DNA from: Bufo bufo
Lineage: Eukaryota > Chordata > Amphibia > Anura > Bufonidae
DNA length: 64,000 bases
Assembly (NCBI RefSeq): GCF_905171765.1
Contig: NC_053393.1
Location: 188,941,921 to 189,005,920, forward strand
Direction of reading: 5' to 3'
Shown here: piece by piece, positions 35,130 to 44,405 of the stretch
How positions within the stretch are numbered: the stretch's first letter is position 1
Layout: each line of letters begins with the position of its first letter
Translations under genes and position numbers: made by a program
The notes under the pieces: generated by a model
What the model saw: only the letters and a program-made list of their open reading frames with translations
Told to the model about the DNA's origin: nothing
The model's database searches: none

Positions 35130-35960
35130 TATGTGCCAGGGACAATAATTTAATCCTGTTCTTTTAGTTCAGTGGGCAACATATACCAATTTTTTAAGTA
35201 TATGTGCCAGGGGAAGGGAAAATAATATAGGTAATCCATCTGTGAGTTCAGGGACCAAGGGGGTGACATATTCACATTTTTTCCTGTAAAGTACCCCTGT
35301 GCTGCATATGTGAGTGTAATCAATTCAGTAAATCCATCTGTTAGATTCTGGGGGGACAAATATTATTTTTTTTGCTAAAAAGTACATTTGTGCCCTACAC
35401 TGCATTTGTGATTTGTGAAAGAAAGTTCGTTAAATCCATCTGTTTCACTGTGGGTGAAAAAAATCATATATTTTTTTTGGCCATAAAGTACCTTTGTGGC
35501 CTGCACTGCAAATCTGACAGACCAATAAAACCGTTAAATACTGTTGTTACATTGTTGTTTCAAAAAAAAATCACTTTTTGTGCTAGATAGTAGATTTGCA
35601 GCCTGCGCTGCATTTCTGACAGCCAACAAAAAAAACGTTAAATGCTGCTGTTACATTGTTGGTTGAAAAAAGCACACTTTTTGTGCTAGATAGTACATTT
35701 GCCGCCTGCACTGCATTGCTGACAATCAACTAAAACCATTAAATACTGCTGTTACATTTTTGGTTGAAAAAAGCACACTTTTTGTGCTAGATGGTACATT
35801 TGCGCCCTGCGCTGCATTTTTGACAGTCCAATAAAACCGTTAAATACATTGTCGGTTGAAAAAAACTCACTTTTTGTGCTAGATAGTACATTTGCGTCCT
35901 GCGCTGGATTTCTGACAATCCCAAAAAAAAACTTTAAATAACGCTTTTATATTGTCGTTT
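35130..35960 (+). repeat. Minisatellite array, ~95-105-bp units
   Basis: About eight units. Later units share CACTTTTTGTGCTAGATAGT, ACATTTGC, CTGCACTGCATTTCTGACA and CGTTAAATACTGCTGTTACA. It lies between promoter and transposase, as in copy 1, but the monomer is different. Confidence 0.85.
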
Positions 35961-36029
35961 GAAAAAAGAGTTGGCACCTACAGCCCATGGCCATCTGTCT
36001 TTCAACTAACCCCCTTGCAAATCAGGCAA

Positions 36030-36420
36030 GCAGTCTGAGACCCAAGTCATGCAGCAGTCTCTTATGCTTTTTAATGACTCTGCTGGCAGGGTTTCCGTGG
36101 GCTATCCACATAGCCCTGTCCCAGAAGTGGAAGAGATTGAGTGCACTGATGCCCAACCACTAATGTTTCAGGACGAGGACATGGGAAGACCACCGCAGCA
36201 TGTCTCTGATGATGACAAAACACAGGTGCCAAGTGCTGCAGCTTTCTGCAGTCTGTCAAGGAGGGCAGGGGTAAAGAGTGAGTGGAAGATGATGTGGAGC
36301 ATGATGAGGTACTAGACCCCACATGGAATCAAGGTCATGCGAGTGACGTGTGCAGTTTAGAGGAAGAAGCGGTGGTCGCACAGAGGCACCAGTACAGAAG
36401 AAGAGGGAGCAGAGTGCAAA
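36030..36420 (+). pseudogene. hAT copy 2 transposase N-terminal remnant
   Basis: Reads VMQQSLMLFNDSAG, PEVEEIECTDAQPLMFQDED and PPQHVSDDDKTQVPS, colinear with copy 1 at 7950-8330. It keeps a sense codon where copy 1 has its 8071 stop. The homology ends at ..GAGTGCAAAAGCG and jumps to the second array, so the BED and catalytic parts were deleted. Confidence 0.88.
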
Positions 36421-36424
36421 AGCG

Positions 36425-36710
36425 TCTGTTACATTCTCAGGTGACATTTTACAATTTTTGTCGTATACAAACCCCTGCTCTGCATAGGTGACAGGGACCT
36501 AATTTTTGTAAAATCGTCTGTTCTATTGGTGGGTGACATGAACCCAGTTTTGCCGTGAATAAACCCCTGCTCTGCATAGGTGACAGGGACCAAAATTTTA
36601 AAAAATTGTCTGTTACATTCTTGGGTGACATTTTACCATTTTTGCCGTATACAAACCTCTGCTCTGCATAGGTGACAGGAAACTAAATTTTGTAAAAACG
36701 TCTGTTACTG
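36425..36710 (+). repeat. Short minisatellite array, ~90-95-bp units
   Basis: Three units built on GTCTGTTACATTCT, GGTGACATTTTACC and CAAACCCCTGCTCTGCATAG, then GTGACAGGGA. Same monomer class as the end of the 16901-17740 array. Confidence 0.85.
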
Positions 36711-36960
36711 ATCGGAAGATTCGCGACTACAAGCGCACGCTGGTCGACGTGCTTCCAATGAGCGGGGGCTAATTGGAAGCAAAACGCGAAGGCTGAGGAG
36801 GAGGAAGAGGTCGCCAACACAGCTGGGGCACTGCCAGCACCTCAGAAGAAAGAAATGTGGAAAAGCTTTGTTAGCACACCACAACAACCAGCACCACCAG
36901 CTGATATGGAACATCTTAGCAGGAGGCAGCATTTCAACAACATAGTGGAGCAGTATGTGT
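36711..36960 (+). pseudogene. hAT copy 2 transposase, region before the hATC exon
   Basis: Colinear with copy 1 at 13830-14027 plus 15368-15440 (CGACTACAAGCGCACGC; CAGCACCACCAGCTGATATG). It is interrupted by the Gypsy at 36961 and continues at 42383. Confidence 0.82.
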
Positions 36961-37529
36961 TGTGGGGATTCGCTCTGGTAGGCAGGGTAAGCGGACGCAG
37001 TACAGAGGCAAAAACAAGGTTGTAAACCAAGGTTCAGTGTTTATTCTCACACAGAAAGGAAACAAGCCAAAAGTAAATGTTCATTTTTTGGTGCCTGTTC
37101 ACACCACACAAAGTTCACAGTGTAAAAAGACTTCACCTGGTCAGCAGATGATTTTCACCCACAGTCCGCAGCAGGCTTTAGAGGCCTGTTTCCCCAGCCT
37201 ATGGCTCTCACAAATAAATGTCTCAGTGTCTCAAACCACAGACTCCTCTGCCATGGAGGATAATCCACACCCAGCTGAGCTGCTGGCTGGGTTTTTAAAC
37301 CCCAGCCCAAAACCTGGCCTGGACGTGGGGAACAGCCACCCACCCTGCTCTTTGGCTGCTCCCAATAAGAACCGGCCCGGATCGGCTTTTCAGCCACACT
37401 AAGAATAAACAGTGTCAGCAAGCACTAGCTGCGGCTGACACATTAAATAACCGGTTCTTATCTCACCGAGGCCAGGAACCTCGGTGACACGTACCTTCCG
37501 TCAATGACGGACCCTTGCGCCTTCCTACA
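36961..37529 (-). repeat. 3' LTR of young Gmr1-like element
   Basis: On the minus strand it starts TGTAGGAAGGCGC and ends AATCCCCACA. AATAAA on the minus strand near 37040 (GAGAATAAACACTG) is the likely polyadenylation signal. The pol frame runs into it to 37458. Confidence 0.95.
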
Positions 37530-39110
37530 TACCTCCCCCCTTTGTTCAACCCTGAGGGGGTGAACACACGCCAGACAGTGTACTCGGGACAGGGCATCCG
37601 CGTTTCCCTGTAACCGGCCTGCCCTGTGTTTTACTGTGAACTTAAAGTTTTGCAGCGATAAGAACCACCTGGTGACCCGAGCATTCCTCTCTTTGGCCTG
37701 GCTCATCCACTTGAGAGGGGAGTGATCGGTCACCAGACGGAATTTCCTCCCCAACAGATAATAGCGGAGAGACTCGAGTGCCCACTTGATGGCCAGGCAC
37801 TCTCTCTCCACTATACTGTACCGGGTCTCCGCTGGAGTGAGCTTACGGCTGAGGAAGACAACGGGATGCTCCTCCCCGTTGACTTCCTGAGACAGTACCG
37901 CACCGAGGCCCACTTCGGAGGCATCAGTCTGTACCACAAATTCCCTCTTGAAGTCGGGCGTCACCAAAACCGGGGACCCACACAGTGCCGACTTCAAAGC
38001 GGAGAAAGCCTCTTCCGCCTGGTCATTCCAGCGGACTATCACGGACTTACGTCCCTTTAAGAGCCCTGTCAACGGAGCCGCTAAAGTGGCAAAATGGGGG
38101 ACAAACCTCATGTAATAGCCCACCATTCCCAGGAACGACTTTATTTGTCTAGAGGTGGCAGGTCGGGGCCAATTCCGTATCGCCTCTATCTTGCTCACTT
38201 GGGGTTTGATGACTCCGCGCCCAATGACATACCCAAGGTATTTAGTCTCCTCTAACCCTATCGCACATTTCTTTGGGTTAGCCGTTAGCCCCGCCTTTCG
38301 AAGGGAGTCCACTACGGCCTGTACTTTGGGCAGGTGACTTTCCCAGTCTGTACTGTGGATGATAATATCGTCCAGGTAAGCCGAGGCGTACCGCCGATGT
38401 GGACGAAGTACAATGTCCATTAGACGTTGGAAAGTGGCGGGGGCGCCATGCAGGCCAAAGGGTAACACTTTATACTGGTACAGCCCCTCTGGTGTAATGA
38501 AGGCAGTTTTCTCTTTGGCAGCCTCCGTCAAGGGTACCTGCCAGTACCCTTTGGTGAGGTCCAGAACAGAAAAATACCTGGCTTGACCTAATTTCTCAAT
38601 TAGTTCATCCACCCGAGGCATTGGATATGCATCGAACTTTGATATCTCGTTTAATTTCCGAAAATCGTTACAAAATCGTAACGACCCGTCTGGCTTGGGA
38701 ATTAAGACTATAGGACTAGCCCACTCACTTTTAGACTCCTCAATGACATCCAGCCGCAACATGAGTTGCACTTCCTCCGAGATGGCTTTTCGCCGAGCCT
38801 CGGGTACTCGGTATGGCTTTAACCGGATTTTTGCCTGAGGCTCAGTGACAATGTCATGTTGGATTAAGGAAGTGCGTCCAGGGAGGTCTGAGAACACATC
38901 CGTGTTCCGACTAATGAACTCCCTGGTTTCCTGAGCCTGTTTAGAGGAGAGGCTGTCAGCAATTTTTATGTTGGCAACCGCTTCCCTCACATCAGACCTA
39001 GGAGCCGGAACCTCTTGTCCAAGAAAGCCAGGCCGCGGCCTGTCTTCCGTACAGGTTTCCCTATCCTTCCAAGGTTTTAGCAAATTAACATGGTAAACCT
39101 GCTCCGGTTT
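37458..39110 (-). CDS. Gmr1-like pol, second half: reverse transcriptase and RNase H
   Basis: An open frame in the same register as the upstream gag-integrase frame, separated from it by one TGA (39111-39113), so probably the C-terminal half of one polyprotein. Counting from the TTG at 39083: RT with LDLTKGYWQ (Asp175), LPFGLHGAPATFQR (207) and the YLDD active site (236-239). RNase H has QTDASEVGLGAVLS (Asp387), RECLAIKWALES (Glu428) and TDHSPLKWM (Asp453), closing with GNADALSRVH. All catalytic residues are present. It ends 24 codons inside the 3' LTR. Role: copies the element's RNA to DNA and degrades the RNA template. The old copy at 20591-22310 is a decayed paralogue. Confidence 0.94.
   Translation of the reverse strand, partial: KPEQVYHVNLLKPWKDRETCTEDRPRPGFLGQEVPAPRSDVREAVANIKIADSLSSKQAQETREFISRNTDVFSDLPGRTSLIQHDIVTEPQAKIRLKPYRVPEARRKAISEEVQLMLRLDVIEESKSEWASPIVLIPKPDGSLRFCNDFRKLNEISKFDAYPMPRVDELIEKLGQARYFSVLDLTKGYWQVPLTEAAKEKTAFITPEGLYQYKVLPFGLHGAPATFQRLMDIVLRPHRRYASAYLDDIIIHSTDWESHLPKVQAVVDSLRKAGLTANPKKCAIGLEETKYLGYVIGRGVIKPQVSKIEAIRNWPRPATSRQIKSFLGMVGYYMRFVPHFATLAAPLTGLLKGRKSVIVRWNDQAEEAFSALKSALCGSPVLVTPDFKREFVVQTDASEVGLGAVLSQEVNGEEHPVVFLSRKLTPAETRYSIVERECLAIKWALESLRYYLLGRKFRLVTDHSPLKWMSQAKERNARVTRWFLSLQNFKFTVKHRAGRLQGNADALSRVHCLACVHPLRVEQRGEVCRKAQGSVIDGRYVSPRFLASVR
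37530..37541 (-). promoter_or_regulatory. Polypurine tract of young Gmr1-like element
   Basis: On the minus strand AAGGGGGGAGGTA directly precedes the 3' LTR. Confidence 0.7.
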
Positions 39111-41738
39111 TCACCTCCCCGGCTGGTGTACTTTGTAGTTTACTTCTCCTATTTTTTCACGTACCTCGTAGGGCCCCTGCCACCTGGCTAGGAACTTACT
39201 GTCCACTGTCGGCACCAGAACCAAAACCCGATCACCCGGGTTAAAGTTCCGGACCCGAGCCTGCCGATTATAGATCCGACTCTGGGCTCGCTGAGCGGCC
39301 TCCATATGTTCCTTGACAAGAGGCAAAACGGTCTCTATCCGCTGTTGCATCTTAGTAACATATTCCAGGACGCTTTTATGCGGAGTGGGTTGTTGTTCCC
39401 ACGCCTCTTTGGCTACATCCAACAAGCCACGAGGATGTCTGCCATATAGCAATTCGAAGGGCGAGAACCCAGTAGAGGCCTGGGGCACCTCTCGCACTGC
39501 GAACATGAGATAGGGCAGAAGAAGGTCCCAATCCTTCCCATCTTTGGTCACCACCCTTTTTAACATGGTTTTTAGAGTTTTATTAAACCTTTCCACCAGT
39601 CCGTCCGTTTGTGGATGATACACGGACGTCCGTAACTGTTTTATACACAGCAACTTGCAGAGTTCCCTCATGACCTTGGACATAAAAGGGGTCCCCTGAT
39701 CAGTCAGGACCTCTTTAGGTAGCCCCACTCGGGAGAACATCTCCATTAGCTCTTTAGCTATAAGTTTTGCTGAAGTATGTCGCAGTGGCACTGCCTCCGG
39801 GTACCGAGTAGCGTAATCAAGGACAACCAAGATGTGTTGGTGTCCCCTAGCGGACTTTGGTACAGGACCTACTAGGTCCATAGCGATTCGCTCAAACAGT
39901 ACCTCAATGATCGGGAGGGGTACCAAGGGACTGCGGAAAAGGTGCTGGGGGCTAGTTGCCTGGCAGGTCGGGCAAGACTTACAGAACTCGTCCACCTCTT
40001 TAAACACACTGGGCCAGTAAAACCGTTGTAGTATGCGGTCCTGTGTTTTCTGCATTCCCAGATGACCCCCAAGAACATGCTGGTGGGCTAACTCTAACAC
40101 GAGTTTGCGATAAGCCTGGGGCACCACCAACTGTTCAACGGATTCACCTCGCAGCTGATTTACCCGATACAACATACCCTGATGAACCACAAAACGGGGA
40201 AACACTGATTCTGCCCCTGGTTGTTGTGGTTCACCATCTATTATTAGTACATTTTCCCAGGCTCGGGATAAGGTTGGATCCCGGTGTTGTGCGGTACCAA
40301 AATTATCCCCTGAGACATTGAGGTCTGCCAGCTCAGGCCCCGGTGGCGAGTCTTCCATGTCTCCCACCATTACACTTAGCGGGGTTGTTTCCCCCTCTTC
40401 CACCGAAGTGGCGGTCACCCCTACCGCGGGACCTTCGGACTCAGGTTCCCAGGGTTCTGGTCTCCCCCCTGAGCCGGGCCAGTCTGCTAGGGTTACACCT
40501 GTATCATGCGTATCAGTCACTCTCGGAACCGGCCACAGTGCCGTGAAACCCGGGAAGTCTCTCCCTACTATAAGTTCATAGTGGAGGTGGGTTGCAACAG
40601 CCACCTCGTGGATCCACCTGCCAGAAACCGTAGACACAGACACTATAGCAGTAGGATAGTCTTTCAAGTCCCCATGGATACACATGACTCCAACCTTACG
40701 GCCGGTGTACTCAGTGGAGCGTACTAGGGAAGCCCTTACCAGGGTCACCAAACTTCCTGAGTCCAACAGAGCCTCCGCTGGAGTGTCTCCCACCTCAACC
40801 TGGCACAGGTGGTTCAGAGACTCCGGTGCACCCACTGCACATAGTTTCCTGGCATATAATGACTGACGGAAGCCACAGTTTGTGTCCATGGGTTCCCCCT
40901 GACGTAGACAGTCCGCTCGAACATGACCTGGCTCTCGACACCGCCAGCATATTATTGGAGCGGGGTCCACAGGGGTTATATCCCGGGCAGGTTTGATGGG
41001 CACCGGTTGTTGGGTCCGGGGTGGAGAGTTACGGGATCTGACTGCCCCCCTCCCAACAGAACCCCCCTGTAAGTTCTGGGTAGCCTCATAGCGGTTCCCT
41101 GGGGAGACCTGGCCAATCCATTGCTGGAGAGGGGGTGGCAGAGCCCTCCAGAACCTGTCTGCTAATAACCGGTCCAACATAGCCGTGGGGCTCAACACGT
41201 CAGGTTGTAGCCACTTTTGTAACAGGTTAAGCAGGTCATAATACTGGGGTCTCACGGGCTCCGCCGGGTTGAACCCCCACTGATGCACCCGCTGGGCCCA
41301 GACCAGCACATTCACCCCCAGTCTTGCCAAAATCTCCCCCTTTACCTTTGGGTAGTCGGCCGCTTGATCATCAGGCAAGTCGAAAAACACCCGCTGGGAC
41401 TCTGATGTCAGAAAAGGAGCGACGATCTCAGCCCACTGGTCTTGGGGCAGCTTTTCCCTGGTGGCCACTTTTTCATACATCGCCAGGTAGGTCTCGATGT
41501 CGTCTGCGGGGGTCATTTTAGGGATCGCTGCACGTACTGCTTTCCGGGCATCGTGTACGCTTGGGGTTGCTCCTGCTGACTGTAACGCCATTACGTGTTG
41601 TAGCAGCAACTGGTTGGTCTCCTGCTGCTGCTTATTAGCCTCGCGTTGTTGCAGGTTAGCCTCCACAAGGGCCTTCATAACAGCCTCCATTTCGTCTCTT
41701 GACACCGGTTTGAATCTAGCCGGTTTGATAAATGACAT
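39111..41738 (-). CDS. Gmr1-like gag, protease and integrase polyprotein
   Basis: An 875-aa open frame. Residues 25-55 are Gln-rich and probably helical. About 125-215 is a SCAN-like capsid module (LLQKWLQPDVLSPTAMLDRL, FWRALPPPLQQWI). A CCHC knuckle is at 264-277 (CWRCREPGHVRADC). A retroviral-type protease with DSG is at 326-328. An integrase zinc motif follows (H552/H554/H559, C589-x2-C592), then a D,D-35-E core (Asp621, Asp680, Glu716) and a C-terminal FNPGDRVLVLV/ARWQGPYEV domain (832-860). Integrase sits upstream of RT, the reverse of ordinary Gypsy elements and like Gmr1 of cod. The SCAN domain of vertebrate zinc-finger proteins is known to derive from this kind of Gag. The frame ends at TGA 39111-39113. 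The old copy has a sense codon there, so it is either decay or a readthrough signal. Confidence 0.95.
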   Translation of the reverse strand: MSFIKPARFKPVSRDEMEAVMKALVEANLQQREANKQQQETNQLLLQHVMALQSAGATPSVHDARKAVRAAIPKMTPADDIETYLAMYEKVATREKLPQDQWAEIVAPFLTSESQRVFFDLPDDQAADYPKVKGEILARLGVNVLVWAQRVHQWGFNPAEPVRPQYYDLLNLLQKWLQPDVLSPTAMLDRLLADRFWRALPPPLQQWIGQVSPGNRYEATQNLQGGSVGRGAVRSRNSPPRTQQPVPIKPARDITPVDPAPIICWRCREPGHVRADCLRQGEPMDTNCGFRQSLYARKLCAVGAPESLNHLCQVEVGDTPAEALLDSGSLVTLVRASLVRSTEYTGRKVGVMCIHGDLKDYPTAIVSVSTVSGRWIHEVAVATHLHYELIVGRDFPGFTALWPVPRVTDTHDTGVTLADWPGSGGRPEPWEPESEGPAVGVTATSVEEGETTPLSVMVGDMEDSPPGPELADLNVSGDNFGTAQHRDPTLSRAWENVLIIDGEPQQPGAESVFPRFVVHQGMLYRVNQLRGESVEQLVVPQAYRKLVLELAHQHVLGGHLGMQKTQDRILQRFYWPSVFKEVDEFCKSCPTCQATSPQHLFRSPLVPLPIIEVLFERIAMDLVGPVPKSARGHQHILVVLDYATRYPEAVPLRHTSAKLIAKELMEMFSRVGLPKEVLTDQGTPFMSKVMRELCKLLCIKQLRTSVYHPQTDGLVERFNKTLKTMLKRVVTKDGKDWDLLLPYLMFAVREVPQASTGFSPFELLYGRHPRGLLDVAKEAWEQQPTPHKSVLEYVTKMQQRIETVLPLVKEHMEAAQRAQSRIYNRQARVRNFNPGDRVLVLVPTVDSKFLARWQGPYEVREKIGEVNYKVHQPGR

Positions 41739-41794
41739 ACAACCGTGAGAGAAAAAATTAAATTTCGGCGTTCACGCCAGCCTCACTGCGCTTG

Positions 41795-41811
41795 CCCGCT
41801 CCAAGCCACCA
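41795..41811 (-). promoter_or_regulatory. Candidate primer binding site
   Basis: On the minus strand TGGTGGCTTGGAGCGGG begins 2 nt after the 5' LTR. The corresponding site in the old copy differs in the middle. The tRNA is not assigned. Confidence 0.5.
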
Positions 41812-41813
41812 AT

Positions 41814-42382
41814 TGTGGGGATTCGCTCTGGTAGGCAGGGTAAGCGGACGCAGTACAGAGGCAAAAACAAGGTTGTAAACCAAGGTTCAGTGTTTATTCT
41901 CACACAGAAAGGAAACAAGCCAAAAGTAAATGTTCATTTTTTGGTGCCTGTTCACACCACACAAAGTTCACAGTGTAAAAAGACTTCACCTGGTCAGCAG
42001 ATGATTTTCACCCACAGTCCGCAGCAGGCTTTAGAGGCCTGTTTCCCCAGCCTATGGCTCTCACAAATAAATGTCTCAGTGTCTCAAACCACAGACTCCT
42101 CTGCCATGGAGGATAATCCACACCCAGCTGAGCTGCTGGCTGGGTTTTTAAACCCCAGCCCAAAACCTGGCCTGGACGTGGGGAACAGCCACCCACCCTG
42201 CTCTTTGGCTGCTCCCAATAAGAACCGGCCCGGATCGGCTTTTCAGCCACACTAAGAATAAACAGTGTCAGCAAGCACTAGCTGCGGCTGACACATTAAA
42301 TAACCGGTTCTTATCTCACCGAGGCCAGGAACCTCGGTGACACGTACCTTCCGTCAATGACGGACCCTTGCGCCTTCCTACA
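41814..42382 (-). repeat. 5' LTR of young Gmr1-like element
   Basis: No difference from 36961-37529 was seen in a base-by-base reading. It contains a TTTAAAA-type promoter candidate (minus strand, ~42150). Open frames of 146 and 88 codons in the LTRs are identical in both copies and are not genes. Confidence 0.95.
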
Positions 42383-42575
42383 GTGTGCACACGCCTACAC
42401 GTACTGACTGATGGGTCTGTCCCCTTTAACTTCTGGGTCTCCAAATTGGGCACATGGCCTGAGCTTGCCCTTTACACCTTGGAGGTGCTGGCCTGCCCTG
42501 CAGCCAGTGTATTGTCTGAACGTTTGTTTAGCACGACTGGAGGGAGTTATCAAAGGTTATATTTCTCAATGTTTT
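42383..42575 (+). pseudogene. hAT copy 2 C-terminal dimerisation exon
   Basis: Continues from 36960 across the Gypsy insertion. It reads LTDGSVPFNFWVSKLGTWP, ELALYTLEVLACPAASVLSE and RLFSTTGGSYQRL, then a stop. Nearly the same as copy B in hAT copy 1 (17981-18241). A partial second exon (TGTATTGTCCGAATGTTTG, GGTTATCACAGACAAGAGC) follows at 42654-42800. Confidence 0.9.
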
Positions 42576-42629
42576 GAGATGTACCCTAATTTAAAAAAAA
42601 TAAATAATTAATACCAAAAATTATTGTAG

Positions 42630-43305
42630 GCTACCTCCTCCTCCTCCACCGCTGTGTATTGTCCGAATGTTTGTTTAGCACGGTAGGAGGGGGTTATCAC
42701 AGACAAGAGCAGCCGCCTGTCCACAGCCAATGTGGACAAACTCGCGTTCATTAAAATGAACCAAGCAGGAATCCCACAGGACTTGTCCGTGCCTTGTGCA
42801 GAATAGACATGTATACCGGCCGCACCCAGCCATTGTTGTACTCCAGCGCACTTTCTCTTTGTTTTATTTTTTATATTTCCCAATGTTTTGGGGTCTACCC
42901 AAATTTGAAAAAAAAAACAAAAAAAAAAACGGTGTTGGCTACCTTCTCCTCCTCCACCGCCGCTTCCACCTACACCGCTACATCCCCCGCCTCCTCAACT
43001 TCCTACTCCATATGGACCTCTTCCTCCTAGATCAACATTATTATTTTTTACTTTTACGCACTTTTTGTTATTTTAAGTAATTTCCCTATTCACATTTGTT
43101 TGCAGAGCTCTTAACCACATTTTGCTGCCTTTTGCAGCCCTCTAGTCATTTCCATGACTTTTTTAAAGCCATTTTAGTGCTCCAAAGTTTAGGTCTCCAT
43201 TAACTTCAATGGTTTTCGGAGTCAAGTTCGGGTCGCGATCAAACTTTTTAGCAAAGTTCGGCCGAACCCAACGAACCCAAACATACAGGTGTCCACTCAA
43301 CTCTA
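42630..43305 (+). repeat. hAT copy 2 3' region and terminus
   Basis: Pyrimidine-rich blocks (CCTCCTCCTCCACCGC) occur twice, at 42635 and 42946. A terminal block rich in GTTCGGG/CCCGAAC-like inverted motifs ends CAACTCTA. Confidence 0.8.
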
Positions 43306-43545
43306 CAGTTTATGCTTCCCTCTTCTCACAAGCTTTATGGAGATGCTGATTACATTTTCCAGCAAGACTTGACACCTGCCCACACTGCCAAAAGTACTTG
43401 TTTGATAGCCATGGTATCACTGTGCTTACAAGCTGAAGTCTGTTATAAAAGCAGTGCCACAGGCTGATGATCTCCATGCCACGCCACATTAATGCAGTAA
43501 TTCATGCAAAAGGAGCCCCAACCAAGTGTTAACTGCATATACTGT
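43306..43545 (+). pseudogene. Tc1-like element, 3' part
   Basis: Resumes the gene broken at 34612. It reads GDADYIFQQDLTPAHTAKST, the block with the second catalytic Asp, then HGITVL. A deletion removes the third catalytic residue region, and the tail is QCHRLMISMPRHINAVIHAK. Further 3' sequence of the same element type (TTTTCAGTAGGCCAACATTT) is seen at 45350-45406 beyond later insertions. Confidence 0.82.
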
Positions 43546-43743
43546 CATAAGTAAAAAACAAGCAAAAATAGTACCGTATTTTCCGGCGTATAAGACGACT
43601 TTCTAACACTAGAAATTCTTTTCAAAAGTCGGGGGTCGTCCTATACGCCGGGTATACTCAGATCCGATGGTATATTCTAACCCCCAGGCGTTCCCATGGT
43701 GACAGGGACGCTTTCCTGGGGGTTAGAATATACAGGTACCCAC

Positions 43744-44025
43744 GGCTCAGAGGAGTATACATTTATTAACTGTAATCCGTAACTTTAACTTTAAATCAGC
43801 GCTCATCTCTTTACTAGGGTACCTTACTCTCAGCTCCAGTAACAAGCAGTGCGGGTGGCGCTCACTCACTAGGCGGCGCAGGCGTGTGACGTCAGTGAGT
43901 GAGCGCCGCCCGCACTGCCTGTTATCGGAGCTGAGAGTAAGGTACCCTAGTAAAGAGATGAGCGCTGATTTAAAGTTAAAGTTACGGATTACAGTTAATA
44001 AATGTATACTCCTCTGAGCGGCGGG
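43744..44025. repeat. Near-perfect 280-bp palindrome
   Basis: Arms of ~115 bp, for example GTATACATTTATTAACTGTA at 43754 against TACAGTTAATAAATGTATAC near 43991, and CTCATCTCTTTACTAGGGTA against TACCCTAGTAAAGAGATGAG. The loop is around GGCGGCGCAGGCGTGTGACG. Confidence 0.92.
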
Positions 44026-44405
44026 GAGGGGGATCTGTGGATGGCACATGGGGAGGGGGAACTGTGGATGGCACATGGGAGGGGGATCTGGGGATGGCAC
44101 GTGGGGAGGGAGATCTGTGGATGGCACTGTTTAGGGGGGATCTGTGGATGACACAGTCATGGGGTGGATCGGTGAATGACACATTTAGCATAAGATGCTA
44201 TATAGTGTCATCCACTGATCTCCCTCCCCATAACAGTGCCATCCACAGATCCCCCTCCCCATAACAGTGCCATCTACAGATCCCCCTCCTCATAACAGTG
44301 CCATCCACAGATCCCTCTCCTCATAACAGTGCCATCCACAGATCCCCCTCCTCATAACAGTGTCATCCACAGATCCCCCTCATAACAGTGCCATCCACAG
44401 ATCCC
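44026..44405. repeat. Inverted pair of minisatellite arrays
   Basis: Left: five to six units of GGGGGATCTGTGGATGGCAC (about 30-36 bp each). Right: about six units of the reverse complement, GTGCCATCCACAGATCCCCC with CTCMTCATAACA. They meet around GCATAAGATGCTATA at about 44188-44202. Confidence 0.9.

Larger units (their letters stand above)
36961..42382 (-). mobile_element. Gmr1-like Gypsy LTR retrotransposon, young near-complete copy
   Basis: 5422 bp, transcribed on the minus strand. LTRs at 36961-37529 and 41814-42382 (569 bp each) read as identical. TSD GTGT at 36957-36960 and 42383-42386. The hAT sequence around the site (GCAGTAT|GTGT|GCACACGCC) matches an uninterrupted version at about 18040-18060, so the empty site is known. 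Gene order is gag, protease, integrase, RT, RNase H, with integrase before RT as in the Gmr1 group. It carries candidate PBS and PPT. Confidence 0.96.
34613..43305 (+). mobile_element. hAT transposon, copy 2 (deletion derivative), with nested Gypsy
   Basis: Ends TAGGGTTGAGCG and CCACTCAACTCTA. Target duplication CAGTTCAT (34605-34612) / CAGTTTAT (43306-43313), 7 of 8 matching, with the Tc1-like gene resuming in register. Excluding the Gypsy it is about 3.3 kb: promoter, tandem array, N-terminal transposase remnant, short array, C-terminal exon and 3' end. BED finger and catalytic core are deleted, so it is non-autonomous. Confidence 0.92.

Noticed and set aside
36962..37402. 146-codon plus-strand frame, found again at 41815-42255
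   Set aside because: It is within the two identical LTRs and antisense to the element; identity reflects LTR identity, not a gene family.
41100..41400. SCAN domain suggesting a host SCAN zinc-finger gene
   Set aside because: It is in the same frame as CCHC, protease and integrase and between LTRs, so it is the retrotransposon Gag.
42796..43080. Frame with Leu/His/Arg-rich repeats, like a membrane protein
   Set aside because: It is the pyrimidine-rich 3' region of hAT copy 2, recurring in other copies without frame conservation.
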